From positions 1-25,962 of IMG/VR virus record IMGVR_UViG_3300038429_000659: a stretch of 25,962 nucleotides of DNA, one strand, 5' to 3'. The position numbers and the translations under genes are program-made. The notes beneath the pieces were generated by a model that saw only the letters and a program-made list of their open reading frames with translations, had not been told where the DNA came from and made no database searches. This stretch comes from a virus. Of the stretch, positions 14,263 through 20,579 are shown one piece after another (within the stretch, counting starts at the first letter, position 1; every line of letters starts with the position of its first letter).

Positions 14263-14526
14263 ATGATCCCCTTCGACCTCAGCCACCTCCCGGAAAACGG
14301 CACCATCCTTTCCACCGGGTTCGTCGGGCTGGGCCAAGTGGTTCATGATTCAGGCGGTTACTACTTCCTCCCCTACAACCAGGGCGGCGAACCCTCCCCC
14401 CGCACCACCACCCCAGAATCCTGCATCCCCATCTGGGTTCTCAACGCGGCGGGCTGGATGTCCAGCACCATGGAATGGTGCCACCTTCGCTCGACCCGCC
14501 TTTCCCTCCACCTCAGCACCGTCTAG
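14263..14526 (+). CDS. Unknown 87-aa protein
   Basis: Starts MIPFDLSHLPENGTILSTGF and has 87 residues with several aromatic and Pro-rich segments (GGYYFLPYNQGG, then TTTPESCIPIWVL). It has no membrane helix. An AAGGAA ribosome site lies 7 nt upstream in a leader that also holds GCAAAGGA. It is the first gene after a promoter, which often marks a host-takeover or early protein. I recognise no family. Confidence 0.6.
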   Translation: MIPFDLSHLPENGTILSTGFVGLGQVVHDSGGYYFLPYNQGGEPSPRTTTPESCIPIWVLNAAGWMSSTMEWCHLRSTRLSLHLSTV

Positions 14527-14535
14527 GAGAGCGCC

Positions 14536-14919
14536 ATGACCTCCACCGAGAAGATGTTCCGCGAAGCCTGCCGCTACGGCTGCACCTTCCGGGTTTCCAC
14601 CCCTGGGATCTGCTTCATCCTCCGAAATACCAAGACTCGGCGCGCCGTGGTGGTGGAGTCCCTGGCCGCGCGCTACAGCCTGCTCGACTCCGAGAAGGAT
14701 TCCGCCCTGTTCGCCCTGGCCGGTGGCCAGGACATGACCCGCTGGGGGTTGGCGAACGCGGTCACCCAGATCGCCAACACCTCCGAGTCCTACGACCGCT
14801 CCGCGGAGCTCATGGAGCTCGGTGGCCGGCTCATGACCATGCCGGCGGCGTCCTACAACGCCCTGGCCTCCATGCCCAAGAAGACCGAGATCCTGGAAGG
14901 CGAGCTCGTCCATGTCTAG
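14536..14919 (+). CDS. Unknown phage protein
   Basis: 127 aa with GGAGA before the ATG at 14536. The second half reads WGLANAVTQIANTSESYDRS, then AELMELGGRLMTMP. This 'NAVT-x-x-A-x-x-x-E-x-Y-D-R-A-x-x-L-E-x-x-G-G' outline is seen at the C-terminal end of large phage and plasmid proteins of the DUF932 type. The N-terminal half includes an Arg-rich beta stretch (CRYGCTFRVSTPGICFILRN). If the resemblance is real, it is a truncated or minimal form. It overlaps the next gene by 8 bp. Function unknown. Confidence 0.55.
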   Translation: MTSTEKMFREACRYGCTFRVSTPGICFILRNTKTRRAVVVESLAARYSLLDSEKDSALFALAGGQDMTRWGLANAVTQIANTSESYDRSAELMELGGRLMTMPAASYNALASMPKKTEILEGELVHV

Positions 14920-15112
14920 CAGCCGGCCCCCGGTCCGGTGGGAGGGGGGCGACCCTCCCCCCTCTCATTTGACACGCACCCAGGTGGCCCGCCTCTGCGA
15001 CGTCACTCCCTCCTCGGTCTACCAGTGGCATCTGCCCGTGGTCGAAATTCTGGGCACCTCCATGGTCGCCGTTTCCATCCTGGTCGAGAGAGGTATCCTT
15101 GACCTCGGATAA
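14912..15112 (+). CDS. Small MerR/excisionase-like HTH protein
   Basis: 66 aa. Residues about 20-45 (LTRTQVARLCDVTPSSVYQW) are a helix-turn-helix of the type found in excisionases and small MerR-like regulators. A short C-terminal helix (MVAVSILVERGIL) follows. The first 19 residues are a low-complexity lead. It overlaps the preceding gene by 8 bp and has GGAAGG upstream. Possible roles are DNA bending with a recombinase or local repression. No integrase is visible in this window. Confidence 0.6.
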   Translation: MSSSRPPVRWEGGDPPPSHLTRTQVARLCDVTPSSVYQWHLPVVEILGTSMVAVSILVERGILDLG

Positions 15113-15141
15113 CCCTTAACCTCTAGCAAAGGACACACGCC

Positions 15142-15585
15142 ATGAACCTCCCCGCAAAAAAGGATTTCGAAATCACGGCCTCTCTTAATCTGCTCTTGCG
15201 CCCGTCCGCCAAATATCCGGAAGTGATCGTGGGCGAGGTCTTCTTTTCCTGCCCCTCGCTTGGGATGGGGATCGGCCTCCAGGTCAGGCTCAACAAAGCG
15301 GCCGTCATGGGGGCGGAGAGCCCCTTGGATGTGGCCGCCAAGGAAGGCTGTCACGCCATCCAGCACTATTTGCACGACGCCTCCGTGGTCTTTCATGAAA
15401 GGCTCCATGCCCAGCAGGCCGCGCCCGTGGAGCCGCCCCATGTGCCCCCTTCACCACCCGTGACCGCCTTCAAGGCTGACTCGGCCCTGATCCAAGAGAA
15501 CCAGAGCCTCAAGAATGAGCTTGTCGCCCTCCAGGCCAAATATGACCAGAGGGAAGCGGCGGGCTGGGGGATCTCCGGTGTCTAG
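15142..15585 (+). CDS. Unknown protein with C-terminal coiled coil
   Basis: 147 aa. The N-terminal 80 residues are a compact mixed domain (ITASLNLLLRPSAKYPEVIV, then FFSCPSLGMGIGLQ). A Pro-rich linker (APVEPPHVPPSPPV) leads to a short C-terminal coiled coil (ALIQENQSLKNELVALQAKY). The leader before the ATG carries GCAAAGGA (15126-15133). TTGACC at 15099 is a good -35, but I find no matching -10 at the right distance. No family recognised. The coiled coil suggests an oligomeric protein. Confidence 0.6.
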   Translation: MNLPAKKDFEITASLNLLLRPSAKYPEVIVGEVFFSCPSLGMGIGLQVRLNKAAVMGAESPLDVAAKEGCHAIQHYLHDASVVFHERLHAQQAAPVEPPHVPPSPPVTAFKADSALIQENQSLKNELVALQAKYDQREAAGWGISGV

Positions 15586-16369
15586 CACCCAGGTTCCTCT
15601 CACGATGCGCCTAGGGTTTCTGCGGGATGCGGCTGAGGAGGCCGGGGCACTGATCTCGGTCAGCCGGGCAGAGGCTGATGCGTGGCGGAAGGAATGGCGG
15701 CACATCCTGCGCCGGTTCTGCCCGGTGGGGATCCATCCACGCTCCGCCGCGAGCCCCAGGACCGTCCACACGTGCCGTGCCCGCACCCTGCCGCTGGCCA
15801 TGTCCCTTCCGGGCACCTGGGTGCGGTTCCGCCCCCACACGGGCCATCATGCCACTTACCACCTCTACCAGATCCTGGTAGTGGTCCCTCCCGGGGTGCC
15901 TCTTAATGCGCTGCTGACCCCAGAGCAGCTGGCCCAGGTGGAGCGCCACGTCATTTTGGTGGCCTCCACCCGTTACGTCCGGGTCCTGGTGATCCAGGCG
16001 GGGGCGCGCCGGGCTTCAGGCCGTCTGCGCTCGGTGCTGGCTGGCGAATTGGCCGCACGGGCCCAGATCATCCCACCTCCCTCCATCTCGGACACCGGCC
16101 GGCTGCCGGATCCTTTGCCCCCTGGATCACCGGTATCTTGGTGCTGGCATTCCTGCCACGGGGAGGCGACCCAGCACGGGATCGTGGCCGGCTATGTGCC
16201 CGCGGACCGCTCGATACTGGACGTTCTCCCGGGCTTCCAATTGCCCTGGGGTCTGAAGTTGGTCTCAAACCAGGACCGCTACATCGTGAAAGTGAAAGGG
16301 AGGAAGCCTTTCCTCAGCCCAGCGGCCCATCTGGTGGAACGGGCTTTTCTGGAGGAGGCTGCATCATGA
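15578..16369 (+). CDS. Unknown protein
   Basis: 263 aa from a GTG at 15578 that overlaps the previous stop. An ATG at 15605 and an ATG at 15542 inside the preceding gene are alternatives. It is Arg-rich, with TPEQLAQVERHVILVASTRY in the centre and a hydrophobic, Pro-rich C-terminal half with CWHSCHGE. No known motif stands out. It overlaps the VRR-NUC gene by 4 bp (ATGA), so the two are likely translated together and may act together. Start choice is uncertain. Confidence 0.5.
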   Translation: MSSTQVPLTMRLGFLRDAAEEAGALISVSRAEADAWRKEWRHILRRFCPVGIHPRSAASPRTVHTCRARTLPLAMSLPGTWVRFRPHTGHHATYHLYQILVVVPPGVPLNALLTPEQLAQVERHVILVASTRYVRVLVIQAGARRASGRLRSVLAGELAARAQIIPPPSISDTGRLPDPLPPGSPVSWCWHSCHGEATQHGIVAGYVPADRSILDVLPGFQLPWGLKLVSNQDRYIVKVKGRKPFLSPAAHLVERAFLEEAAS

Positions 16370-16887
16370 CCCACACCTACCTTTGGGAGTGGAACAAGGC
16401 CCGGTATCCCCGCACCTATCTCTGGGGCGGCCAGCTTGAGGCCAGCGTCCAGGTGGACATTGTGGACGCCCTGAAAACTTCCCGAATCGACGTTAGGGTG
16501 GTGGATAGCGGGTCCAAGGGGCTCCGCGGCAAGCTGGCCCGGGTCTGCATGGCGCTCGGGCTCTCCGCCGGAACGGCCACCGCCATCATGAACGCCCTTA
16601 GATCGGTGGGCGGCGCGGCTGACGCCGGTTACTCCGACCTCTCCGGGGCTCTGGCCCCGAATGGCCGGGCCTTCTTCATCGAGGTCAAGCATCCGGCCCG
16701 GCTGGATCCGGTCTCCGGTCGCCAGCTACGTCCCGCCGGCAAGCCTGCCCCGGAGCAGCTTGATTTCCTGGATAAGCGGGCCGCGGAGGGATGCATCGTC
16801 GGGGTGGCATGGTCCATCAACGATGCCTTCGAGATCCTGGGCCAGGAGAACGTGATCGCCCATCAGCGTGTGGTCCGCAGCCTTTAA
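16366..16887 (+). CDS. VRR-NUC domain nuclease
   Basis: 173 aa. The C-terminal half is a VRR-NUC type PD-(D/E)XK nuclease: D91 in YSDLSG, then E106 and K108 in FFIEVKHP, followed by LRPAGKPAPEQLDFLDKRAA and GCIVGVAWSINDA, the conserved 'Q-x-x-F-L' and 'G-x-x-x-x-V-A-x-S' stretches. The N-terminal region has a conserved-looking Gln (Q29) as in VRR-NUC proteins. Phage VRR-NUC proteins act as resolvase-like or flap and repair nucleases. Here it ends the 14263 operon and could process replication intermediates before packaging. It is followed 7 bp later by the next promoter. Confidence 0.75.
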   Translation: MTHTYLWEWNKARYPRTYLWGGQLEASVQVDIVDALKTSRIDVRVVDSGSKGLRGKLARVCMALGLSAGTATAIMNALRSVGGAADAGYSDLSGALAPNGRAFFIEVKHPARLDPVSGRQLRPAGKPAPEQLDFLDKRAAEGCIVGVAWSINDAFEILGQENVIAHQRVVRSL

Positions 16888-16894
16888 TACCGGC

Positions 16895-16923
16895 TTGAAA
16901 TTGTCCCCTTAGAAGGTTAAAAT
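16895..16923 (+). promoter_or_regulatory. Promoter for the 16952 operon
   Basis: TTGAAA (16895-16900), 17-bp spacer, TAAAAT (16918-16923), the closest to consensus in the window. Start near 16930 gives a leader carrying GCAAAGGAG (16936-16944) before the ATG at 16952. Confidence 0.65.
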
Positions 16924-16951
16924 GTAACCATCCCCGCAAAGGAGCCATGCC

Positions 16952-17128
16952 ATGGGTTTCGAGAACGAGCCACCTTTCACCCACATGGGACGCCTGGGCA
17001 TCCTGATCATGTGTTGTGCCGTGATTGCCGGCGGGGTTTTTTATGCCTGCGCGGTCCGGTCTGCCATCGACCATGCGGCTTTGGCCTGGAATGCCAGACA
17101 TCACCAAAGGGTATCTGTGCCCCGATAA
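16952..17128 (+). CDS. Small single-TM membrane protein
   Basis: 58 aa. A short polar N-terminus (MGFENEPPFTHMGR) leads to one hydrophobic helix at about 15-36 (LGILIMCCAVIAGGVFYACA), then a basic, His-containing tail (HHQRVSVPR). It starts at the ATG after GCAAAGGAG and a strong promoter. An ATG at 16947 opens a different frame. Being first after the best promoter in the window, it is likely an early host-interaction or membrane protein. Function unknown. Confidence 0.55.
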   Translation: MGFENEPPFTHMGRLGILIMCCAVIAGGVFYACAVRSAIDHAALAWNARHHQRVSVPR

Positions 17129-17204
17129 TTCTGGAGACCGGAACCTTAAAACCCAGCACTGATGCTGGTCTTGTCCATCTGCGCCACCATTGAAAGGAGC
17201 CGAG

Positions 17205-17951
17205 ATGAAGCGATACACCCCTGACGAACTCAAGGCCGTCCTGGACGCCCACAAGAAGTGGACCCTGGACCAGAAAGGCGGAAGCCGGGCCGACCTGAGC
17301 GGGGCCAACCTGAGCGGGGCCAACCTGAGCGGGGCCAACCTGAGCCGGGCCGACCTGAGCGGGGCCTACCTGGGCGGGGCCTACCTGGGCGGGGCCTACC
17401 TGGGCGGGGCCGACCTGAGCGGGGCCTACCTGGGCGGGGCCTACCTGGGCGGGGCCGACCTGAGCGGGGCCAACCTGAGCCGGGTCGACCTGAGCGGGGC
17501 CAACCTGAGCCGGGTCGACCTGAGCGGGGCCAACCTGAGCCGGGCCAACCTGAGCGGGGCCAACCTGAGCCGGGCCAACCTGAGCGGGGCCAACCTGAGC
17601 GGGGTCGACCTGAGCCGGGCCAACCTGAGCGGGGCCAACCTGAGCGGGGTCGACCTGAGCGGGACCGACCTGAAAATCCACGCCCTGGAAGTGTTCACAG
17701 GACTCTACCCCTACCAGTGCTGGGCGTTCGTGACGGACCAGGGCGTTCCCTGGGTTCGCATGGGCTGTCTCTGGAAGACGGTCGAGGAGTGGGACCAGAT
17801 CGGGATCCGCAAGAGCAATGTCATCGAATTCCCGGACGATGGCTCAGAGAAGTGTGAGCGCCGGGTGCGGGCATTTGAATTCACCCGCACCGCTGCCCTG
17901 GCCATGGCCGAGAAGTTCCGCGCCGAGAATCCCACCCAAGCCATGGCCTGA
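17205..17951 (+). CDS. Pentapeptide-repeat protein
   Basis: 248 aa from the ATG with AAAGGAG 5 nt upstream; a TTG at 17190 is a weaker alternative. Residues 1-28 form a charged leader ([19 protein letters not shown]). Residues 29-158 are 26 uninterrupted pentapeptides of the A-(D/N/Y)-L-x-x type. The rest is a C-terminal domain with [20 protein letters not shown] and a helical end. Pentapeptide proteins fold as a right-handed quadrilateral beta-helix that can mimic DNA. Some (Qnr, MfpA) bind gyrase, so an anti-gyrase or DNA-mimic role is possible but unproven. A 6-bp hairpin (17153-17168) lies in its leader. Confidence 0.9.
   Translation: MKRYTPDELKAVLDAHKKWTLDQKGGSRADLSGANLSGANLSGANLSRADLSGAYLGGAYLGGAYLGGADLSGAYLGGAYLGGADLSGANLSRVDLSGANLSRVDLSGANLSRANLSGANLSRANLSGANLSGVDLSRANLSGANLSGVDLSGTDLKIHALEVFTGLYPYQCWAFVTDQGVPWVRMGCLWKTVEEWDQIGIRKSNVIEFPDDGSEKCERRVRAFEFTRTAALAMAEKFRAENPTQAMA
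17289..17678 (+). repeat. Tandem 15-bp repeats encoding 26 pentapeptides
   Basis: Twenty-six 15-bp units, mostly variants of gccaacctgagcggg, are almost identical at DNA level and not only at protein level. Blocks such as gcctacctgggcggg recur together, suggesting expansion by recombination or slippage. Because 15 is a multiple of 3 and the unit lacks stops, all frames stay open, which produces false ORFs on both strands. Confidence 0.95.
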
Positions 17952-17988
17952 GCCTGTCCAAATTCACGAACCATCCAAGGGCCACCCG

Positions 17989-18132
17989 ATGAACTATGAC
18001 CTCCCGATCTTCCAGCCCACGCCCCCCCGGCTTTCCGGGATCTCCTGCTCTCGCTGGTCGAACCCCTCACCGCCCAGGCCACGGCTTGAGCCTGTCCAGG
18101 AGCCGAACCATGACCAAAGACGAATGGATTAA
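17989..18132 (+). CDS. Small ORF with an apparent -1 shift at a C7 run
   Basis: The in-frame ORF is 47 aa (MNYDLPIFQPTPP, then a poorly protein-like tail). A run of seven C (18022-18028) follows. Shifting back one base there gives a helical ending (AFRDLLLSLVEPLTAQATA) and a TGA at 18087-18089 placed exactly at a repeated post-stop element, with the next gene 20 bp later. So the real product is probably about 33 aa, made either by -1 slippage on C7 or after an indel in the sequence. The start has AAGGG upstream. Function unknown. Confidence 0.35.
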   Translation: MNYDLPIFQPTPPRLSGISCSRWSNPSPPRPRLEPVQEPNHDQRRMD

Positions 18133-18313
18133 ACGATGCATCGACCGGCTCCAGCTTCGCTCAGGGATGACCTACGACGAAGCCCGGCCCATTGCTGAAT
18201 CACTGTATGAATGGGACGGGATCGGGATGGAGGCCAGTCCCAGCGACCTCTACACCCCGGAAGAAATGGCCGATTCGGGACTCGAAGAATGGCCCGCGAA
18301 CTCTGACCTGTAG
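18110..18313 (+). CDS. Unknown acidic 67-aa protein
   Basis: MTKDEWIKRCIDRLQLRSGM, then TYDEARPIAESLYEW and an acidic end (DLYTPEEMADSGLEEWPANS). It is highly charged, mostly helical, and net negative in the second half. GGAG lies 7 nt before the ATG. It resembles small acidic phage proteins of unknown function (possible anti-host or DNA-mimic factors), but no motif supports a specific role. Confidence 0.65.
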   Translation: MTKDEWIKRCIDRLQLRSGMTYDEARPIAESLYEWDGIGMEASPSDLYTPEEMADSGLEEWPANSDL

Positions 18314-18350
18314 CACCTGTCCATAATCGCCCCGAGCCGAAAGGAGCACA

Positions 18351-19322
18351 ATGAGCCGCCGAAGCATGCATGCCGCCTGGACGACGGGAGCACTGGCCCT
18401 CCTGGCGGGCTGTGCTGGTTCCTCGCCCCCTGCGCCGAGTCCCCCTCCCGGGCCGCGGCCCTACCTCCTCATTATGGCGGGCCAATCCCAGATTTGCGGC
18501 CGAGCCTCCAACGTCGAATTGGCGCTCGCCTTCCCCGCCATCGCGGCCCATGCCTTCACCACGCAGATCTGGGTGGACAACATCACGGAGTTGGGGGGGT
18601 GCGATTCGGAAACGCCCTTCCTTGACCCGTCGCCCTACACCGGACACTGGGAAACCCTGACGCTGGGGGTGCAGCAATCCCTCCAGTGCGATGCGGGGAG
18701 CCATGGCCCCGAGATTGACCTCGCCTACCGGTTCGAGACCGAGCACCCGGGGGAACCTCTTTATATTGTGAAATTCAGTTATGGCGGTATCCCTTTGGCC
18801 GCCAATCCGGACCGAGGCATGGACTGGTGTCCTGCCAGCGATCACAGGATGTATTGGGCATTCACTAAATACGTGCTGCCTGGGGCGTTCTTTTCGCCGG
18901 AATTGAGCCATGGCTATCTGCCCCTCGGGTTTCTCTGGGCACAGGGAGATTCGGACGGCATCGGCACCCATCCGGAAATGACCACCAACCATCAATATGG
19001 GGAAAACCTGACCGCCTTCTTTGCTGGGCTAGAAGCTAGGTTCCCTGCCCTGGCCCGGTTCCCCAAGGTCATCATCCCTTGCCAGACCTTGGACGAGACT
19101 GACGCTACCCTGACCACCCCGCCCAGCGAGCCTTCGCCCGACTATCCCTACATCGCCACCCGGGTCATCCCTGACCAGCAAGCCTTCTGCGCGAACCCTG
19201 AGAACCATGCGATCCTGCTGGACCCGAACCAGTGGCCCATCATCGGTCCCACCTTTTTAAATCCTCACTACGACTCGGCGGGGCTGGAGATGCTCGCCGC
19301 CGCATTCCCCCTTGAGAGGTGA
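18351..19322 (+). CDS. SGNH/SASA-type esterase lipoprotein
   Basis: 323 aa. A lipoprotein signal (residues 1-21, lipobox LAGC with C21) and a Pro/Ser linker (22-37) lead to a carbohydrate-esterase fold. The block I-like AGQSQ has the nucleophile S46, GQGDSD-like FLWAQGDSDG lies at 194-203, and HYDSAGLEMLA begins at H306. This is the outline of sialate O-acetylesterase (SASA/CE6) enzymes, which remove acetyl groups from sugars. The residue three before H306 is Leu, not the usual Asp of the catalytic dyad, so activity may be altered. Anchored in the outer membrane, it could modify surface sugars, including phage receptors. AAAGGAG precedes the ATG. Confidence 0.75.
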   Translation: MSRRSMHAAWTTGALALLAGCAGSSPPAPSPPPGPRPYLLIMAGQSQICGRASNVELALAFPAIAAHAFTTQIWVDNITELGGCDSETPFLDPSPYTGHWETLTLGVQQSLQCDAGSHGPEIDLAYRFETEHPGEPLYIVKFSYGGIPLAANPDRGMDWCPASDHRMYWAFTKYVLPGAFFSPELSHGYLPLGFLWAQGDSDGIGTHPEMTTNHQYGENLTAFFAGLEARFPALARFPKVIIPCQTLDETDATLTTPPSEPSPDYPYIATRVIPDQQAFCANPENHAILLDPNQWPIIGPTFLNPHYDSAGLEMLAAAFPLER

Positions 19323-19325
19323 CCC

Positions 19326-19538
19326 ATGGGCCAAGCCAAACGCCGCGGCAACATGTCTGAGCGGGTAGAACTCGCCTTCGCCTGGGAGGAAGCCTACGAC
19401 GAGAAATGGGAGCGGGAGCGCCCCCTCTGGGCGGCCGAGATATCCCGCCGGCAGGCCGCCGCCGCGCAGCACCGGGTGGTCCACTCCCCCCATCTGGGCC
19501 GGATTGCCCTGGTCCTGGCCGGCCTGTTGGGGCGGTAG
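19326..19538 (+). CDS. Small 'MGQAKRRG' phage protein
   Basis: 70 aa. It opens MGQAKRRGNMSERVELAFAW, the MGQAKRRG start shared by many small phage and plasmid proteins of unknown function. A helical, Glu/Arg-rich middle and a hydrophobic Leu-rich end follow. GAGGTG lies upstream and overlaps the previous stop. Its stop TAG is followed directly by the GTG of the next gene, so translation is coupled. Confidence 0.6.
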   Translation: MGQAKRRGNMSERVELAFAWEEAYDEKWERERPLWAAEISRRQAAAAQHRVVHSPHLGRIALVLAGLLGR

Positions 19539-19733
19539 GTGCGCTGCCTCCGTTGCCACCGCCGGTTGGCCACCCAGGATTCCATCCTTCGGGGCTACGG
19601 GCCGACCTGTTGGGCACGGGTAGAGGCGGAGATCAATGCGGCCCACGCCCTCTTTGCCGGCTGGGAAACTTACGAATCTGAAGGAGCACCCAATGCCAAC
19701 CCGAAAACGCGGCCGACCCCTGGAGTGGCCTAA
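19539..19733 (+). CDS. Small DUF6011-like zinc-finger protein
   Basis: 64 aa from a GTG immediately after the preceding stop. The N-terminus RCLRCHRRL, followed by GYGPTCW, matches the C-x2-C ... G-x-G-P-x-C spacing of DUF6011-type single zinc fingers, which are frequent in phage early regions. The rest is unremarkable. It overlaps the next gene by 41 bp. It may bind nucleic acid or a host protein. Confidence 0.6.
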   Translation: MRCLRCHRRLATQDSILRGYGPTCWARVEAEINAAHALFAGWETYESEGAPNANPKTRPTPGVA

Positions 19734-19953
19734 AGCCTGGAGGGAATTCGCCGAGAAGCTGGGCGGCGTTCGGGCACTGTCCGAAGGGATGGGCTATCGA
19801 GGCCACAACACCCTGGCTAACAAGGTTTACGGCCGCTCGCCCTGGTCCAAAGGGGACCGGCTCTTGCTCTCTGTACTGGCGAAAGAGGCCGGGTTTGATT
19901 TCTCCCGCTTATTCCCAAACAAAAAAGTTGAATCACGCGGGATGCTGAGGTAG
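19693..19953 (+). CDS. Putative HTH-type DNA-binding protein
   Basis: 86 aa with GGAG 6 nt before the ATG. Basic N-terminus (MPTRKRGRPLEWPKAWR), then a helical region with ALSEGMGYRGHNTLANKVYG that reads like a DNA-recognition helix-turn-helix, and a basic end (NKKVESRGMLR). It has no effector domain. It is the last gene before a 134-bp gap that precedes the replication block and could regulate that block. Confidence 0.5.
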   Translation: MPTRKRGRPLEWPKAWREFAEKLGGVRALSEGMGYRGHNTLANKVYGRSPWSKGDRLLLSVLAKEAGFDFSRLFPNKKVESRGMLR

Positions 19954-20087
19954 CCTATGACTCCGCGACCAGGGTGCGCCTGGATCTATGCTATCTTCAC
20001 CCCCAACCCCATTCCCCTTGCCGGGCGGTCCGAAAGGCGACCCGGGCGCACCAAGAGGGAATGGGGCCTTCCCTTTGGACTGCATTC

Positions 20088-20579
20088 ATGGCCGTAAACC
20101 CGGTAGCAGTCGTTGGTCTTTCCCCCTGGGAGATTCTTGGTCTCCATCGGGGCGCGGCCCCCGAGGAGATTCGGGGGGCGATGCGCCTTCTTGCCAAGGT
20201 CATCCACCCCGACGTCCTCCCACGGGGGAAGGCCCTTTTCCAGGTGGTCCAGGCAGCGGCTGCCGCCTGTGCCAATGGGGGCAGGTGGCCGCCCGACGCC
20301 CTGGACAAGTTTGATGGGTTTGAACGCAAGACGCCTCAGCCCGCCCAGCCGACCAATGGCAAGCACCCATGGCAGTCATCCTGGCGATCGACTAAAAAGG
20401 GGAATTTCGCGCGAAGCGTGGGCCCCCAAACCTGGATCAACGTCTACTTCGCCAAGGACGGATCCGGGTGGAGGTTTCTCACTCCCGATGGGAAGGGTGG
20501 GACCTATTTCGACAACGAGACATTCCCTACCGCCCTGGAAGCTCAGGAAGCGGCCGATGCCAAATGGGGAGGATTCTGA
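20088..20579 (+). CDS. J-domain protein
   Basis: 163 aa from an ATG at 20088. A J domain occupies residues about 11-60: SPWEILGL, then a helix with EEIRGAMRLLAKVIHPD where H40-P41-D42 is the HPD loop, and ALFQVVQAAAAACAN. The C-terminal half is Trp/Lys/Gly-rich (GWRFLTPDGKGGTYF). J proteins stimulate DnaK ATPase. In lambda, DnaJ and DnaK activate the replication complex, so this may recruit host DnaK to the phage initiator. Its TGA overlaps the initiator ATG (TGATG). The start is uncertain: 20061 is an alternative, and neither has a good ribosome site. Confidence 0.6.
   Translation: MAVNPVAVVGLSPWEILGLHRGAAPEEIRGAMRLLAKVIHPDVLPRGKALFQVVQAAAAACANGGRWPPDALDKFDGFERKTPQPAQPTNGKHPWQSSWRSTKKGNFARSVGPQTWINVYFAKDGSGWRFLTPDGKGGTYFDNETFPTALEAQEAADAKWGGF

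Larger units (their letters stand above)
17949..18323 (+). repeat. Repeated element at three successive stop codons
   Basis: TGAGCCTGTCCA occurs at 17949-17960 (TGA is the stop of the pentapeptide gene) and at 18087-18098 (TGA is the -1-frame stop of the small ORF). TAGCACCTGTCCA occurs at 18311-18323 (TAG is the stop of the next gene). CGAACCAT follows within 15 bp in the first two. The element is not coding. Confidence 0.6.

Noticed and set aside
15099-15127. Promoter with TTGACC before 15142
   Set aside because: Good -35 but no acceptable -10 at 16-18 bp.
17153-17168. CCAGCA-CTGA-TGCTGG hairpin as a terminator
   Set aside because: Only a 6-bp stem and no T-tract after it; it may affect the pentapeptide leader, but termination is unlikely.
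17289-17678. Possible CRISPR array
   Set aside because: The units are adjacent 15-bp coding repeats with no spacers.
17007-17698. Long minus-strand ORFs opposite the pentapeptide gene
   Set aside because: They exist only because the 15-bp repeat keeps all frames open; no ribosome site or family signal.
19928-19956. Promoter TTGAAT-N17-TAGCCT before the J-domain gene
   Set aside because: The -10 matches only TA---T and it would leave a long, unstructured leader; kept below the reporting threshold.
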